From: Bretschneidera sinensis | Taxonomy: Eukaryota; Streptophyta; Magnoliopsida; Brassicales; Akaniaceae | Length of the DNA: 64,000 bases | Assembly: GCA_023935145.1 (NCBI GenBank) | Contig: CM043700.1 | Span: 107,448,400-107,512,399, forward strand | Direction: 5' to 3' | Shown here: one piece after another, positions 1-11,804 of the stretch | How positions within the stretch are numbered: position 1 is the stretch's first letter | Layout of the letters: every line of letters begins with the position of its first letter | Notes under the pieces: generated by a model | Seen by the model: only the letters and a program-made list of their open reading frames with translations | Databases searched by the model: none | Told to the model about the DNA's origin: nothing | Position numbers and translations under genes: made by a program

Positions 1-483
1 AAGGTTATCTCTTCTAAGAATGACTTATTCAACATTTTGACTTTTGGCCAAAAAGTTACCTTTTAAGTCTGTTTGAGAAGCAATCAGAAAAAATAAGTCA
101 AAAACTGATTCGTGCGTGTACTGTAGATGCGGATGAACAGTACCTGCCTGACTTGTAAGAAAAAAAAAGCCATAATTTTGGCTTGAGACTTTTGGATTTA
201 TTTATGTTCGTTTTAACTTAAAACTCAGAAGCACAAGTTAGTATTCGACTTGTGCAGTGAAATGGTGTTTTTGGCCAAAAGCTGTTTCTTTGCATCAGAA
301 ACAAGTTCACATCAAAAGTCTATCCTGACGGCATGTAAGTGTAATGGGTATACCCATAGTTACTAGAAGCTCGGTACGCGCTGGTTCATTAGAGGTTCAG
401 AAACCCACCCTATGTGCAGTACGCTCTGTTAAACTTCTTTATTGCGTTGCAAAGAGAGATTTTCTAATGCAGTGGTCTACCTC

Positions 484-1806
484 TTGGAAACAACTGGCCT
501 GGGGATCCCCGTTATACCATTTCTTTTCTAAATTGAAACAACTTAAGTTAAGGGGGACCTCCAACTTTGGAATAAATATTTTGTGGGATCGATTTTTTCA
601 AAGATCAAGGAAGCCATAGTCAGGGAGCCCCTATTAAGTAAGTCCAAAGTTCTGCTGCGAGAATTCACGGGTTCGTTCATTTACCAGCACAGCATAAACG
701 ATTTGAAAGTTAGAGGAATGGTAAGAACCATGGCTTGATCAGTCGCGGAGCAACATTCGTGCTAATAGATTGACACATGGACATTAAGAACGAACATGTA
801 ACCTGTTACTTAACAATTCCGGTGGTTGTGTGGTAGAAAATAGTAGATTTTGTTTTCAATTTGCATCAAACAATCTTTCTCTCTGTCCCTCATTCCTATC
901 CTCTCTTACCTCTCTTTTTCACCTTCTCTCTCCATGACCGACCTCTATATCACCATAGCCAATCCTTTCACTCTTTTTTTATATATATTTTCTCCTCTTT
1001 TCTCTTGCTCCAATCATTCTATTTTTAGTTCTTTTTTTTCACTATTTCTCTTACTTTCTACTTCTGTTGTTCTGTGGTCGACAAAATCTAGTTTTTTGCT
1101 ATAAATTAATGAAAAAAATTGGAGAGTTTGAATTTACAATAGATTAATTGTGGATGATGGCTTTGATTTAGATGGTGATTCTTCTTTGTAGCTGTATTTT
1201 CAGATCTGCTAAAGGGGAGGATGAACATAGTTTAAAATAATTAATTTGTGGATAATTAACATTGTGATTAGATCGCAATGTAATTTAGATACAGTGTATT
1301 TTCAGATCTGTGAATAATAATTGGGATTTTTTTATTTTTCATCAAGTGAATAATTTTTTTAATTTTTTTTTAATTCTGTTGAACAATAACAAACCTCTGC
1401 TTTGGCTTCTCTGTGGTGGAAAAAATGTAGAGAGAAGAGGAGTTAAAATCATGTGTGCTGGGCAAGTAGAAAGTTTTACCATAAAAGACTTTTTACGAAT
1501 GTAAGCTTTACTTTTACAACTATAATTGGTAGCTCGTGATGTATAAAATAATGTAGCATACGTGTCACTTTAATATGGTGATGGTTCAAGAGCGACGGCC
1601 AGAGCAACTGACCGTAGCACTGCTCTGAAAGTTAAGTCAAAAAGAAGAGGTAGAGAGAGAACAGAACGGAACCAGTAGCCCTCGCCATGGAACTTAGAGT
1701 GGCCGGCATGTTTTGGACTGTAGAACGGGGAGAGGGGGAGTCGTTCCTATTCTCTCTATGGGCACGAGCAGGAACATCAAAATTTAAGACCGAATACATG
1801 TACATG
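484..1806. mobile_element. Copy-A-specific insertion of unknown type, about 1.3 kb
   Basis: Compared with copy B (junction near 49583), copy A has about 1.3 kb of extra sequence. The same five bases, ACCTC, stand at both edges (479-483 and 1807-1811), as expected of a target-site duplication; copy B has ATCTC there. The insert is AT-rich with CT-rich tracts and no convincing coding sequence. Its ends are neither TG/CA nor clear inverted repeats, so the class is unknown. A deletion in copy B is the alternative, but the flanking repeat favours insertion. Confidence 0.5.
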
Positions 1807-2607
1807 ACCTCGATGGTTTATCATGTAAAAGCACATTTATAAAATTAAAACACTAGATGTATCTATGAGTGTAATTTAAATAAAAAGTGTATGCATGATG
1901 GTAGTCAAGAAGATAATATGAGCTTTGACAACTAGTAAAGTCAATAAACATAATTTAGAATGAATGAGTATTCTATATATATATGCAATTTTTTAGCTAA
2001 ACATCCATCCTTTATCTGACTATTAGAATATTTTGGATTGGAAATTTTGGGGATTCCGCTTGTGAAGGTATCACGAATCAGAACGTAAGATCTGGATTGT
2101 TGTTCCAATGGGGTATATGGATCTTGGTAACTATGGGTGTATCCCACTTTTTCTTTTTCTTTTTCTTTTTGTTGTTTGCATTCTTTGTGGATTTCTCACT
2201 TGTCAGACAAACAAACAAACAAATAGAAAGCTTTCCGTAACAAATCAGCACATGATGCTTGAGAGATAAAAAAGAGGAAAAAAAACCTGAAATGCTAAAT
2301 TGGCATTACAAACCAAATTATACTTCTGCAATAACTGAATGTACTAATTTAGATTAGAACTTGTAAATGTTAGATGTATATTGTCTTTCTTCCAAGAACC
2401 TCTTCTTCATTTCTTTTCTTTCTTTCTTTTTCTTTCATGTGTAGAGGTTCTTTGTCTTTCAAATAGTTTAGCTTATAGTGTCGAAGAGGTTGGCAGTTTC
2501 TGTATCTTCTCGGTTCTCATCAATTCACTTAGTGCATGTGCTCACATGCAATATTATATGCTTCATAGTGATTCTAAGGCTCATCTCGTTTTCTCTTTGC
2601 TTCAAAG

Positions 2608-2845
2608 GGATATCAAATGTGCAAATATATTGGTGGATGCTAGTGGGTCCGTGAAACTTGCAGATTTTGGATTGGCTAAGGTTTTCTCCCCATTCTCACA
2701 TCTCAATTTTTTTTCTTATCTCTAATATCTTTTGAAATGGTTGTAAATTCCTTTCCCAAATACTGTTGTTTGTGCTGATCTTCAGGCGACCAAATTGAAT
2801 GATGTTAAGTCTTGCAAGGGGACTGCATTCTGGATGGCTCCTGAG
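2608..2845 (+). CDS. MEKK1-like: MEKK1-like MAPKKK copy A: exons for catalytic loop, DFG and APE (gene partial at left)
   Basis: Two coding exons of a serine/threonine MAP kinase kinase kinase of the plant MEKK1 type, which phosphorylates MAPKKs in stress and immune cascades. Exon 2608-2680 follows an AAAG acceptor. It encodes the aspartate of the catalytic loop, KCAN with the metal-binding Asn, and DFGLAK. Exon 2786-2845 follows TTCAG and encodes the activation segment, SCKGTAFWMAPE. Donors are GTTTTC and GTTTGC and the phases join without a stop. All expected catalytic residues are present in these exons. Exons for the N-lobe lie left of the window. The next coding exon is 13 kb downstream at 15859, across a transposon-filled intron. 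The family call is strong; the exact orthologue is not determined. Confidence 0.9.
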
Positions 2846-4581
2846 GTTTGCCTATAAACTTTTGTTTCAGAATTTATAATATTATTTATGCCTCCTATTT
2901 AGATTAATTTGTTTGATGACAACATCAATGGGAGGAAATATGGTTTAAGGCTACCTTGTGTTTTTTAATCTTTAAGCAGATGCATATACTTTCCTGCTAT
3001 ATGATGTTTTTGTCTAATTTATGGACTACACTGGGTCATGCTTGTGTGGTAATTCTAACCATACGAATTGTCTAATTACCCACATGCTTGTGTGGTGATG
3101 GAGTACATACGGAAGAACAAGTTTAGGGTTTTTAATTTAGGTATTATGAATTATTTTGATTATGAGGTTTATTTTGTGATTTTGGAAATAGTATGAGTAT
3201 TTAGAGTTTTAAGAATTAACATATATAAGTTTAGTGGTTAGTTTCCTATTCTTTTTTGGAGTAGGACTATGGTTTCTAAGATCTCTACATAAGAGACGTC
3301 CCTATGTTATTTTTACTTAGTTATTCATGAATAAACAAACTATTATTGATATATGCTTGTATCTGTAATTGAGTTTTCCTCTTTTGCGCCCTATGATTGG
3401 GTTTCTACTTCCCCATGTGATTTGGATTGTTCATATTTATTTCTTATAATTTGTCTTTTCCTCCTATTGTTCTACGTCAAAGTGCTATGAGAGCCAAAAG
3501 ATTCCACATTATCCTTATCTATATGCTGCATAGAGAGAGGCTGCTCTGCTAGACCGACGGCTTTCCACCGCCTTCCAGCTTGCACAGTCACCACCATTAG
3601 AACAGGAAACGTTCGTAACCAAAATCCTTAAATCTCAGCCAGTTCTGCCACCACTCGAACCTCTCCAACGAAAGAGGGGTGCACCATCCGGACCGGAAAT
3701 CTCTGATCTGATTTCTGATTTCCTTTCATGCGCCCATCCGTCGCCATAAAACACCGCAACATCATTGGAAGACAGTCCCAAGCTGCCAACACAGATCCAT
3801 GGTTTCTGGTGACTCTCGTCGAAGGCTGCCATCACCATTCCATTTAGGACTTGCCGATCTGCTGCATACTAGAGACCTAGCATTCCCCCACCACCTCAAG
3901 CCATTGTATGAGTCTTCTAGAAGAATCTCGAGATCCCCTATAGATCTGCAACCATTTCTGTTGTTTTCAGACGATGTCGACATCATACCAGAGTGTATCT
4001 GCCACCAATTTATCTGTGTGCGAAATCCGGAGCCATGAATCTGCCAGATGTTGTCAAAGGGTGCACGTGGTGTTTTCTGTGGTTTGTTTCAGCCACAAAC
4101 CAGCCTGCCAAGCCCTTTTTTAAGCCTTTTTAATGATGTTCCTCAACCTATTGACTAGTTTTGAGCCATTGACCAAGTTTTGTCGGGATAAAATTTCTGA
4201 AAATTTCAGGTTTTTTGATCCCCTTTATTTTCTGATTTATTTAGTTTCTGATTTTCTGTATTAAAAAAAGAGAAGACAAGAAAAATTAAAAAAATTAAAA
4301 AAAAAGTAGAAAAAAAGTTCAAGCATGAGCACCTTTAATTTATAATTTGTTACCTTGTCTAGTCGTACTTGGGGAAAGATTCAGTTAATGCTTGATCAAC
4401 TTTCCGTTAACTACAAGCGTCTGGTTGAGTTGAAATCTTTAAGGGTAAGGTATGGTTCAAACCCCTTTCGTCGTAGCTTGAACAAGGAATATAAAGTACT
4501 TAGTTGTTAGATTCGTATTAATGAGTGAAAACCATGAAAACCTAAGTCGCAATATAGTATGGGTACGAGTGTGGTTATGGA

Positions 4582-4901
4582 TGATATATGACAAATATAC
4601 CCTTGAACGAGACGCTGACACATATCAAATACAAGGGCAAAATGGTAATCCCATCTCATCTAGACCTATAAATTGGAGACTCCCCAAATAGTAAGCATAA
4701 TAGTTACGACTCGCTATTTGCTCTTCCCACATCGTACTCTGACTTAAGCTTTGGGGGTCCTTCTCGGAGTCGACCACTCCGGATCGGCTTCCTTTTCAAG
4801 TGCCCCAGAACCAACTCGAACCAAACAAGTACAAGTCAACGCACAATCTCCTTTTGACCTTTTCAGACCCAAGTGTACTCGACCTATTTACGACATCAAC
4901 A
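4582..4901 (+). repeat. 5' LTR of Tat element 1
   Basis: A 320-bp LTR bounded by TGATAT and ATCAACA. A TATA-like TATAAATT lies at 4667-4674. Its last 180 bp or so match 11622-11802. The first 140-190 bp, including the TATA box, have no partner at the 3' end. Confidence 0.75.
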
Positions 4902-5482
4902 GAATTGGCGTCGTCCACGGGAATGAGAGCAAAACTTACCCGTTGAAAATGTTGCCCAAGAAAATCCCAATGCGAAACACCACCTAGACAACCTCGAAGA
5001 TCAACCAGTTCGAGTTACCACAACCCCTACCTTGGAAAGGCAAAACCCTCATCGTGCCTCGGCAAGTAATAACCCAATCGAGGTTAACGAAGAGCAGGCC
5101 TTACTTGATCGACAAATTGGTTCACACTCAAACCAAGTAGTCCAACGAGAAACCCATGAGACAGACCTTAACGAACTTGTTAGTAGAGCCTCAGACGACC
5201 TGAGCCCAGCAGAACTCGAAACCACCGGTCTACAATCCGAACCGCCTATACCACTCGGAGGACTACTGAGCTAGTACCTCTGCATCAGAACGTCCGGCCC
5301 GAGGAAGTGAGTTCGGGAAGGAGACGTGAACCCTCAGCATGGGATAAAAGCCGAGGGCATCCTTGGGACAGAGAAGAACTGAGTAGACGAAGCCCTCGGC
5401 ATAGTCCCCCTTGATCTGAGACGACGAGTCTGTCTCAAACTCATATCCTTCCAAGAAGCAACAGGAACAGGATAAGTTCGAG

Positions 5483-6440
5483 GTGAGCAAACAACTGAAA
5501 GAAACGAATGAATGTATTAGACTCGCCATCATAGCTACTCGAGGAAACATCCTCGACGAAATTAGACCCGTAGGAAATCCATTCTCCCAAGAGCTCATGG
5601 ACGAGAAGCTGCCTCTGAATTTCAAAATGCCCCACATGGAGCCATACACAGGAAAGATGTGTCCTATGGACCACCTTGAAACTTTCAAGTCCCTAATGTT
5701 CCTCCACGTCCACTTAGAGGCAGCGATGTGTCGTGCGTTCCCAATAACCCTTCGAGAGACAACAAGAACATGGTTCTCCAGATTGCTCGGTCGATAAAGT
5801 CATTTGCTGAACTCAGTGAGATGTTTGCAACACACTTCTTTAGCAGTTAAGGCCCTAAAAGGACCCTGAAAATCTGCTAAGTATAACTAAACATGTTGAG
5901 GAAAGCCTCCGTGATTACATTTCGCGAATCATCTCAGCTATGGTACATGTAAGGGAGCTAGACTAGAAGGTGGCGGTCATGGCCCTCACTAATAGCCTCA
6001 AAACTTCTGAGCCATTATCTCTCCAGAAATCCATTGCAAACTAAGCCGACCCTCTTGGCCAAAGTAGACGAGTTCGTGATTGCGGAAGAAGACCAAGCCT
6101 TCCGCAAAAGATGAGCCTGAAGAGCACAAGGTCAAAAGCGAACAGAAAAAGGGAGGATAGAATGATACTTAAAAAAATGAAAAATTAGGAGCTCTTCGAG
6201 GATACGAGACTTACACTCCCCTCAGCACCTCAAGGACAAACCTCCTGATGGAGATGGGCAACCAAGACATCATTAGATGGCCTCCCAAGATCAAGACCCT
6301 AGCCGTAAAGAGAGACGAGCCGTTTTTGTCGCTTCCACAAAGACCACGACCATGACACAGATGAGTGCAGACATCTGAGGGATGAAATTGAAAGTATAAT
6401 ACGGAGAGGATACTAGAAGAAATTTGTAAAGATAGAATCG
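5483..6440 (+). pseudogene. Tat element 1 gag (Gag core and C-terminal knuckle-like motif)
   Basis: The frame at 5483-5797 has the plant gypsy Gag hallmark of LPLNFKMP, then EPY and DHLETFK, as in the retrotransposon Gag domain. Beyond 5797 the frame breaks repeatedly. At about 6320-6420 a further piece reads FHKDHDHDTDECRHLRDEI followed by IIRRGY, the usual Gag C-terminal motif of Tat elements. A leader rich in Glu and Asn starts near 5030. It would form the coat of the element, but the stops preclude a full protein. Confidence 0.7.
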
Positions 6441-6504
6441 AGAAGAATCCTAGGTCTAAGAAGTCTGAATCCTAGGGACAGGAACAGAACGAGGCAGAGT
6501 TCAT

Positions 6505-6925
6505 GGTTACCGGGATCCCTATACCCTTATTGGAACCGCGATCCGAATCCTGTGTTCCAATTCGTGGTGCATTCCCGTACCGAATCCCTAAAATTGACGA
6601 TATATTTTTTTATAACTTTTAGTAAAAAAATTGAAGAAAAAAAATCTAGACATAAAAAAGAATTTAAAAGAATATTCATGCTTTAATTTTAAATTTATAT
6701 TTTTTAATATTATGTTTGTTGATTTTATTATCTTGTCAAAACTCTTAACATTTTCTAAACTATTATTATTGCTCATAGTTCTATTTAAATTTTTCTCATA
6801 AATATATCTAGTATCCTAATTTTCTACATCTTATACATAATATAAATCATTTAAATCTACCCCAAACGTACCACATACAGGGTGGGTACCACGTTCCCAT
6901 AACCATACCACGAACCAAGGCGTAC
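6505..6925. mobile_element. Possible MITE-like insertion inside Tat element 1
   Basis: About 420 bp of strongly AT-rich sequence sits between the Gag C-terminal motif and the protease region, where related elements have continuous coding. Both edges are GC-richer and loosely complementary (GGTTACCGGGATCCC at left; the reverse complement of the right edge gives GGTTATGGGAACGTGG). No clear target duplication is seen. Confidence 0.3.
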
Positions 6926-6989
6926 CGAGTTCTTGGCAACTATGAGTTCGACTAAGAGGGAAAATAACAAAAGACGGTGAGCCCCCAAA

Positions 6990-7790
6990 AAGAAGTTGGA
7001 TAACGTCCCTACAACAGGCGTCATTCGAACTATCTTTGGGGGGACAACATTCGGAGGAGAGTCCTCGAATTCGCGAAGGGTATACACCCGCTTCGTGGGA
7101 TCAATTGAAGGACCCACAAAGAAAACATAAGTTGATCAAACCATCAACTTCTCCGACGAAGATCTCGAAGGAGTAAAATTTCCTCACGATGATGTCATCA
7201 TCGTGACTTTGGTCATTTCAAACTTGGCAATAGAGAAAATCCTACTAGATAACGGGTCATCCCAAGACATACTGTACTTTGATGCCTTCAAAAAAATGAA
7301 GTTGTCATAAGACCGCCTAAAACCAGAAAACTACCCTTTGTACGGGTTCTCAGGTGATCCAACCTACCCAAAAGGAAGCATAGAGCTGCCAATAACAGGG
7401 ACCTCGCCTTGACTACCATCTTGAGCACTTTCTTGGTCATAGACGTCCGTTCTTCATACAATGTAATCCTTAGACGACCAGGGATGAATGCCATGAGAGC
7501 AGTAATCTCGACGTAACATCTAAAAATGGAGTTTCCAACAGAAAATGGAGTAAGGGAGGCAAAAGGCAACCAAGCTGCAGCCAGAACCAATCACTAGGCC
7601 TCGTTGAAAGGGAAGAACAAGGCTGGTGTCCATAGAAGACTTGAGGGATGATACCAAGACCCAAAGGGGAAGACCTATGGAAGAGTTGGTAGCAGTACCC
7701 TTCGAAAAAGAACCAGACAAGGTAGTACACCTATACCATGAAGATGGAACTCGGAGAACTTGAGAAAATTCCATCAATAGATTGCAAGTG
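6990..7790 (+). pseudogene. Tat element 1 retroviral-type aspartic protease remnant
   Basis: Frames here read TTGVIRTIFGG, then HDDVIIVTLVISN, then ILLDNGSSQDILYFDAF. This is the Tat protease neighbourhood, with DNGSS at the place of the active-site D-T/S-G. A downstream piece with RGRPMEELVAVPFEKE corresponds to the linker that normally precedes reverse transcriptase. Here coding fades at about 7780 and a tandem array begins, so pol is deleted from this point. Confidence 0.65.
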
Positions 7791-8024
7791 TAAAATAGTG
7801 AGGGCCAAACAATTTATATAAGCACTCCAACTTCATTAATCAAACGAGTTTTATCAAACACTTGCATACATTTATTTCTTAGCGACCAAAGCCCAAAATG
7901 GCATCCACCTCGGAAATCCTCCATAACCAAGGACCAAAGTGAGGCACCCAAAATGGTCCTCACCTCGAACACCCTTCGACTGAGGAATGAAGTCGATCGC
8001 GCAGAACTTGGGGTTCTACGAAGG

Positions 8025-8295
8025 AAAACCCCAACTCGGCGAAGAAGACTCGAAAAGAACTTGGGCTTCCACAAAGAAAAACTCCAACTCAGGTGAAGAA
8101 GACCCGAAAAGAACTTGGGGTTACACAAAAGAAAACCCCAACTCGGGCGAAGAAGATGCGGAAAGAACTTGGGGTTCCACAAAGGAAAACCCCAACTCGG
8201 GCAAAAAAGACCCAAGAAGAACTTAGAGTTCCACAAAGGAAAACCCCAACTCCGGCAAAAAAGACTTGAAAAGAACTTAGAGTTACAACGCGGGC
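8025..8295 (+). repeat. 54-bp tandem array in Tat element 1
   Basis: Five units of 54 bp, with CCCCAACTC recurring near 8029, 8082, 8136, 8190 and 8244. Each unit has an inverted repeat, TTGGGGTT ... AACCCCAA, around a short A-rich loop. Because 54 is divisible by three, open frames run through it on both strands, but these look like by-products. The array takes the place of pol. Confidence 0.8.
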
Positions 8296-8599
8296 ATGAA
8301 ACCAAATTATGGGCTTGAATGGAAAGCCCTAATTCACAAGCGTAAGAATACAAACATAAAAGCGACAAAGTGCAATAAAACATAGCCCATTTTATAAAAG
8401 GGGAAAAAGTACAAAAATGGGCCGCTACGACCGAATACAAAAAGCAAAAATAAAACCTAAAGGCCTAAGCATGCTCCCCTACTGGTTGCTTTGGTCCTCG
8501 GCATACTCTGTAATGATCCACCCCTCCGAATCGGTAATCGTGACCTGAGCATCTCGGGTATGAGACTCAACACCGTCGTCTCCTGGGTCCCACCGCTAG

Positions 8600-10640
8600 C
8601 CAAACTTGGAGGAATAGTCAACTCCGGGGGACAATACGCGCTTGGTTGAGATCCAGGTCAGGAGCGATCGCAGCTACGTTACCCTTGGCGTCATGAAAGC
8701 CCGCAACGAACTCCTTGGCAACCTTCTCATAGAGCAAGTCCTCGAAGGCCGTGGTCTTCTTGAACTCCTCAATGACCTCCTTAGAGGATCTCTCTGACAT
8801 GACCTTGAGCCTCTCTAATGCGATCTTGAGTCTCTTTGCCTCGGCCTCAACAGCCTCTGCTTAGGTAATCGCCGACTGGACCTCCCTTTTTAGAGTGTGG
8901 CCATCCTCCCTCAACTCAGCAACCTGCTCGAGTCGTTCACGCAGTTGGGCCTGAAGATCATCCCTCTCTTTGGCTAGATGGCCAACTTGAAAAAGATCAA
9001 AGAACAAATCAGACGCCACTAAATAAAAATCAAGGGATAATCGCTAGTATGGAAAAAAGTATACCTTATGGGCAGTTTGGCTCATGATCTTAGCCATAAC
9101 CTCGGGAGGGTAGCTTGCGATATGAGCCTCATCCTTGGGAAGGATGGACCCTCGGATGAGTTGATGGGCTACCCTTGGCTCAGTGAATGTCGAATCTGTA
9201 CGCAAAACAGACCAACAATCACGAAAGACCTTGGGAGTCGAACTCGAGCTACCTTCACCATGTATCGGCCGAGGGAAAGGCTCCCCCTCCCAGCAGAAAG
9301 ATCAATAGGGGGCTAGTCCCCCGAACCCATGCTATTGCTAACGCGATGCCTTTTCCTCAGTTCAACAGGAGGGGGAGGAGGAGCCTCTGCATGTGGAGCA
9401 ACGGGAGGAGGCTGATTCTGCTTGTTCACGGCCAAGCGAAGAAAACAGGATCTATCAGCAACCATGGCTGCAAAAAGAAAAAGGCGAATCAGTACAAGAA
9501 AGAAAATAAAGACAAGTAATTTAAAGAAGTAAGGGAGTTAAAAAATTCTTCTAAGTTAAAGCAAACTGCCGAGAGTAGCCCAAACCCTTAACGGACAAGG
9601 ATGTCTTCCTTAATAACTTTGACGCAAAGATAGGCTTAGAACACATCCTACCAAGAAGATCCTCCTCCACCTCACTTAGTGGGGAAGATCCCTCTTAAGA
9701 ATCAAGAATACCTTACTCCCACTCTCGCTTGACCGGAAAAGGATCTACATGACAACCAAAGAAGAACCTCGGCTTCCAATCATGGACAGATGACGGGTTC
9801 TCAACCATTATTTTCTTCCCCGTCCTCGTTGACAAGTTGTACCAGTCACTATTCTGAAGCGTCTTGATAATGTAGATATTATGGAAATGGTTCATCGTGA
9901 ATGGTACGTTTCAGCCGTGCCTCATAAGGCTAAGGAAAAAGCCTACAACCATCTTCATAGAATTTAGTGGGTGTTGGTTCGGTGCAATACTAAAGAAATT
10001 GAAGACCTTAGCTATCTCCGGATCCATAGGAAGGCGAAAACCCCCTCTAAAAAAGTCTTCGTAAATACACATCTCGTAAGTAAAATCCCCTCGAATTAGG
10101 CTACATGTCCTCTCCTTAGGGGTAGGGAGATGTATCTCGTACTCCGGGGAAATACGATACTTACGACGAAAAGTCGAAAATGACTTCTCAGAAATCGAAC
10201 GAGGATATGACTCAGCCGTGTAGTTCAAGCAGTCATGGTCTCACGACATCTTCGCGCACACCTCCTCAAAGGGAGGGACCTTTCCCTCTTAACTCGGGAT
10301 CTACTTGATCCTCCTCAAGCCTAGGGTTCGGATCATACAATGTTATTTGAGAAGAGGTCTTGGACCCGAAAAAGTGGCTAGTACCCCCACGCTCAAGAAA
10401 TGAAGACATTGTTGTGTAACGAAAAGGATAAGGTAGGATTTCTTACTGGAAGAAGAAGAAAAGAACAAGGGCGGGCGAAGCCAACCAAACAAAGACGGAC
10501 GAAGCGGAGTATTGAGGGCGGATGAAGCCGACCATAAGGGACAAATGAGGCCGAGAAGGATTGCGAACGATAACTGAAAAAGAAGACGAGGCCGAGTAGG
10601 ATTAGATGGGGTCGACTTATGCTATGATCTCTCAAAATTA
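8600..10640 (-). pseudogene. Antisense ORF of Tat element 1 (Transposase_28 / putative gypsy-type domain)
   Basis: Minus-strand coding opposite to gag. The piece at 9911-10228 contains FRRKYRISPEYEIHLPTP and then EDFFRGGFRLPMDPEIAKVF, the pattern of the plant domain called putative gypsy-type transposon (Pfam Transposase_28). Further along its own direction, 8618-9000 encodes an acidic coiled coil (KERDDLQAQLRERLEQVAEL; ending KEFVAGFHDAKGN). Antisense ORFs downstream of pol are characteristic of Tat-group elements; their function is unknown. Several stops interrupt it. Confidence 0.65.
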
Positions 10641-10799
10641 AAGTAATTTGGGAAATTGAGAAGTGGGGAGAATGCCACCCAACCCCTCTTATATAGAACC
10701 TAGGCTGCCTCTAAAAGTTTAAAACCAAGTATTGAGCAACGCAACAGTCACATGGAGAAGTGCAATGGGCTTCTCGAAAGACGCAACTAAACGAAAGCA

Positions 10800-11610
10800 A
10801 TTCGGCTCCAAGGCCAGCAAGTACCGAGTTGGGTGTCCCAAATTCAATGGGACCCACCAACTCGACCCCTGGACAAGCTGAGTACCGAACTGGGTGTCCC
10901 AAAATCAAGGGACCCACCAACTCGGCCTTAAGGACAACCAAGTACCGATTTCGGTGTCCCAAAATCAAGTGACCGACCAACTCGGCCTCAATGCCAGCCG
11001 AGTACCGAATTGGGTGTCCCAAACTCAAAGGACCGACCAACTTGGTCTCAAGGCCAGCCGAGTACCGAGTTGGTTATCCCGAATTCAAAGGACCAACCAA
11101 CTCGGCCCCAAGGCCATCCGAGTATCGAGTTGGGTGTCTCAAATTCAACAGACCAGCCAACTCGACCCAAAGGCCAGTTGAGCACCTTGTTGGGTGTCCC
11201 AAATTCAAGGGACCCCCCAACTCGGCCCCAAGGCCAACCGAGCACCATACAAGGGACCCACCAACTTGGCCTCAAGGCCAACCGAGCACCGACTTGGGTG
11301 TCCTAAATTCAAGGGATCGACCAACTCGGCCTCAAGACCAGTCAAGCACCGAGTTGGGCGTCCTTAATTCAAGAGACCGGCCAACTTGGCCTCAAGGTCA
11401 GCCGAGCACTGAGTTGGGTGTCCCAAATTCAAGGGACCGACCAACTCGGCCTCAAGGGCAGCTGAGCACCCAGCTAGGTGTCCCAATTCCAATGGGACCG
11501 ATCGACTCGACCTTAAGGCCAGTCGAGCACCGAGTTGGGTGTCCCAATTTCAATGGGACCGATCGACTCGGCCTCAAGACTAGCCGAGTACTGAGTTGGG
11601 TGTCCCTATT
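10800..11610 (+). repeat. 60-bp tandem array in Tat element 1 (about 13 units)
   Basis: Units of almost exactly 60 bp repeat from about 10800 to the remnant 3' LTR, one shortened near 11250. Each unit contains CCGAGTTGG ... CCAACTCGG, a 9-bp inverted repeat, with an inner GTCCC ... GGGAC stem. The period keeps reading frames open for up to 248 codons, which I do not regard as a gene. Confidence 0.9.
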
Positions 11611-11621
11611 TCAATGGGACC

Positions 11622-11802
11622 CACTCGGAGTTAACCACTCCTGGTCGGCTTCCTTTTTAGGTGCCCCTGAACAAACTCGAATCGAACAAGTACAAGTCAA
11701 CGTACGATCTCCTTTTAACCAATTCAGACCCGACTAGTCCCAAGTGTACCCGACCTGACTCGACCAGACCCAAGTGTACTCGACTTATTTCCAGCATCAA
11801 CA
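11622..11802 (+). repeat. Truncated 3' LTR of Tat element 1
   Basis: Matches the distal part of the 5' LTR (from CTCGGAGT through CATCAACA). The upstream U3 part with the TATA box is missing and the 60-bp array abuts it directly. The target duplication outside is retained, so the loss occurred within the element. Confidence 0.7.
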
Positions 11803-11804
11803 AT

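Larger units (their letters stand above)
4582..11802 (+). mobile_element. Tat-lineage Ty3/gypsy element 1, lacking RT, RNase H and integrase
   Basis: The element starts TGATATATGAC and ends CATCAACA, flanked by ATGGA (4577-4581) and ATGAA (11803-11807), a 5-bp target duplication with one change. Order on the plus strand: 5' LTR, primer-binding-like site (TGGCGTCGTCCACGGGA near 4906), gag, Gag C-terminal knuckle-like motif, aspartic protease, then directly a 54-bp tandem array, an antisense ORF, a 60-bp tandem array and a truncated 3' LTR. Reverse transcriptase, RNase H and integrase are missing: the sequence passes from the protease tail (about 7780) straight into the array. Antisense ORFs and 3' tandem arrays are known traits of Tat elements. 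Many stops and frameshifts mark it as old. Confidence 0.85.

Noticed and set aside
850..1104. Ser/Phe/Leu-rich plus-strand frame
   Set aside because: Low-complexity CT-rich DNA inside an insertion; no homology recognised and no supporting context.
7814..8440. 208-codon minus-strand frame and overlapping plus-strand frames
   Set aside because: Produced by the 54-bp tandem array; no domain and the same openness in several frames.
10800..11610. CRISPR-like regular repeats
   Set aside because: Units are contiguous with no unique spacers, in a plant retrotransposon.
10991..11737. 248-codon plus-strand open frame
   Set aside because: It runs through 60-bp tandem repeats whose period is a multiple of three; neighbouring frames and the other strand are equally open.
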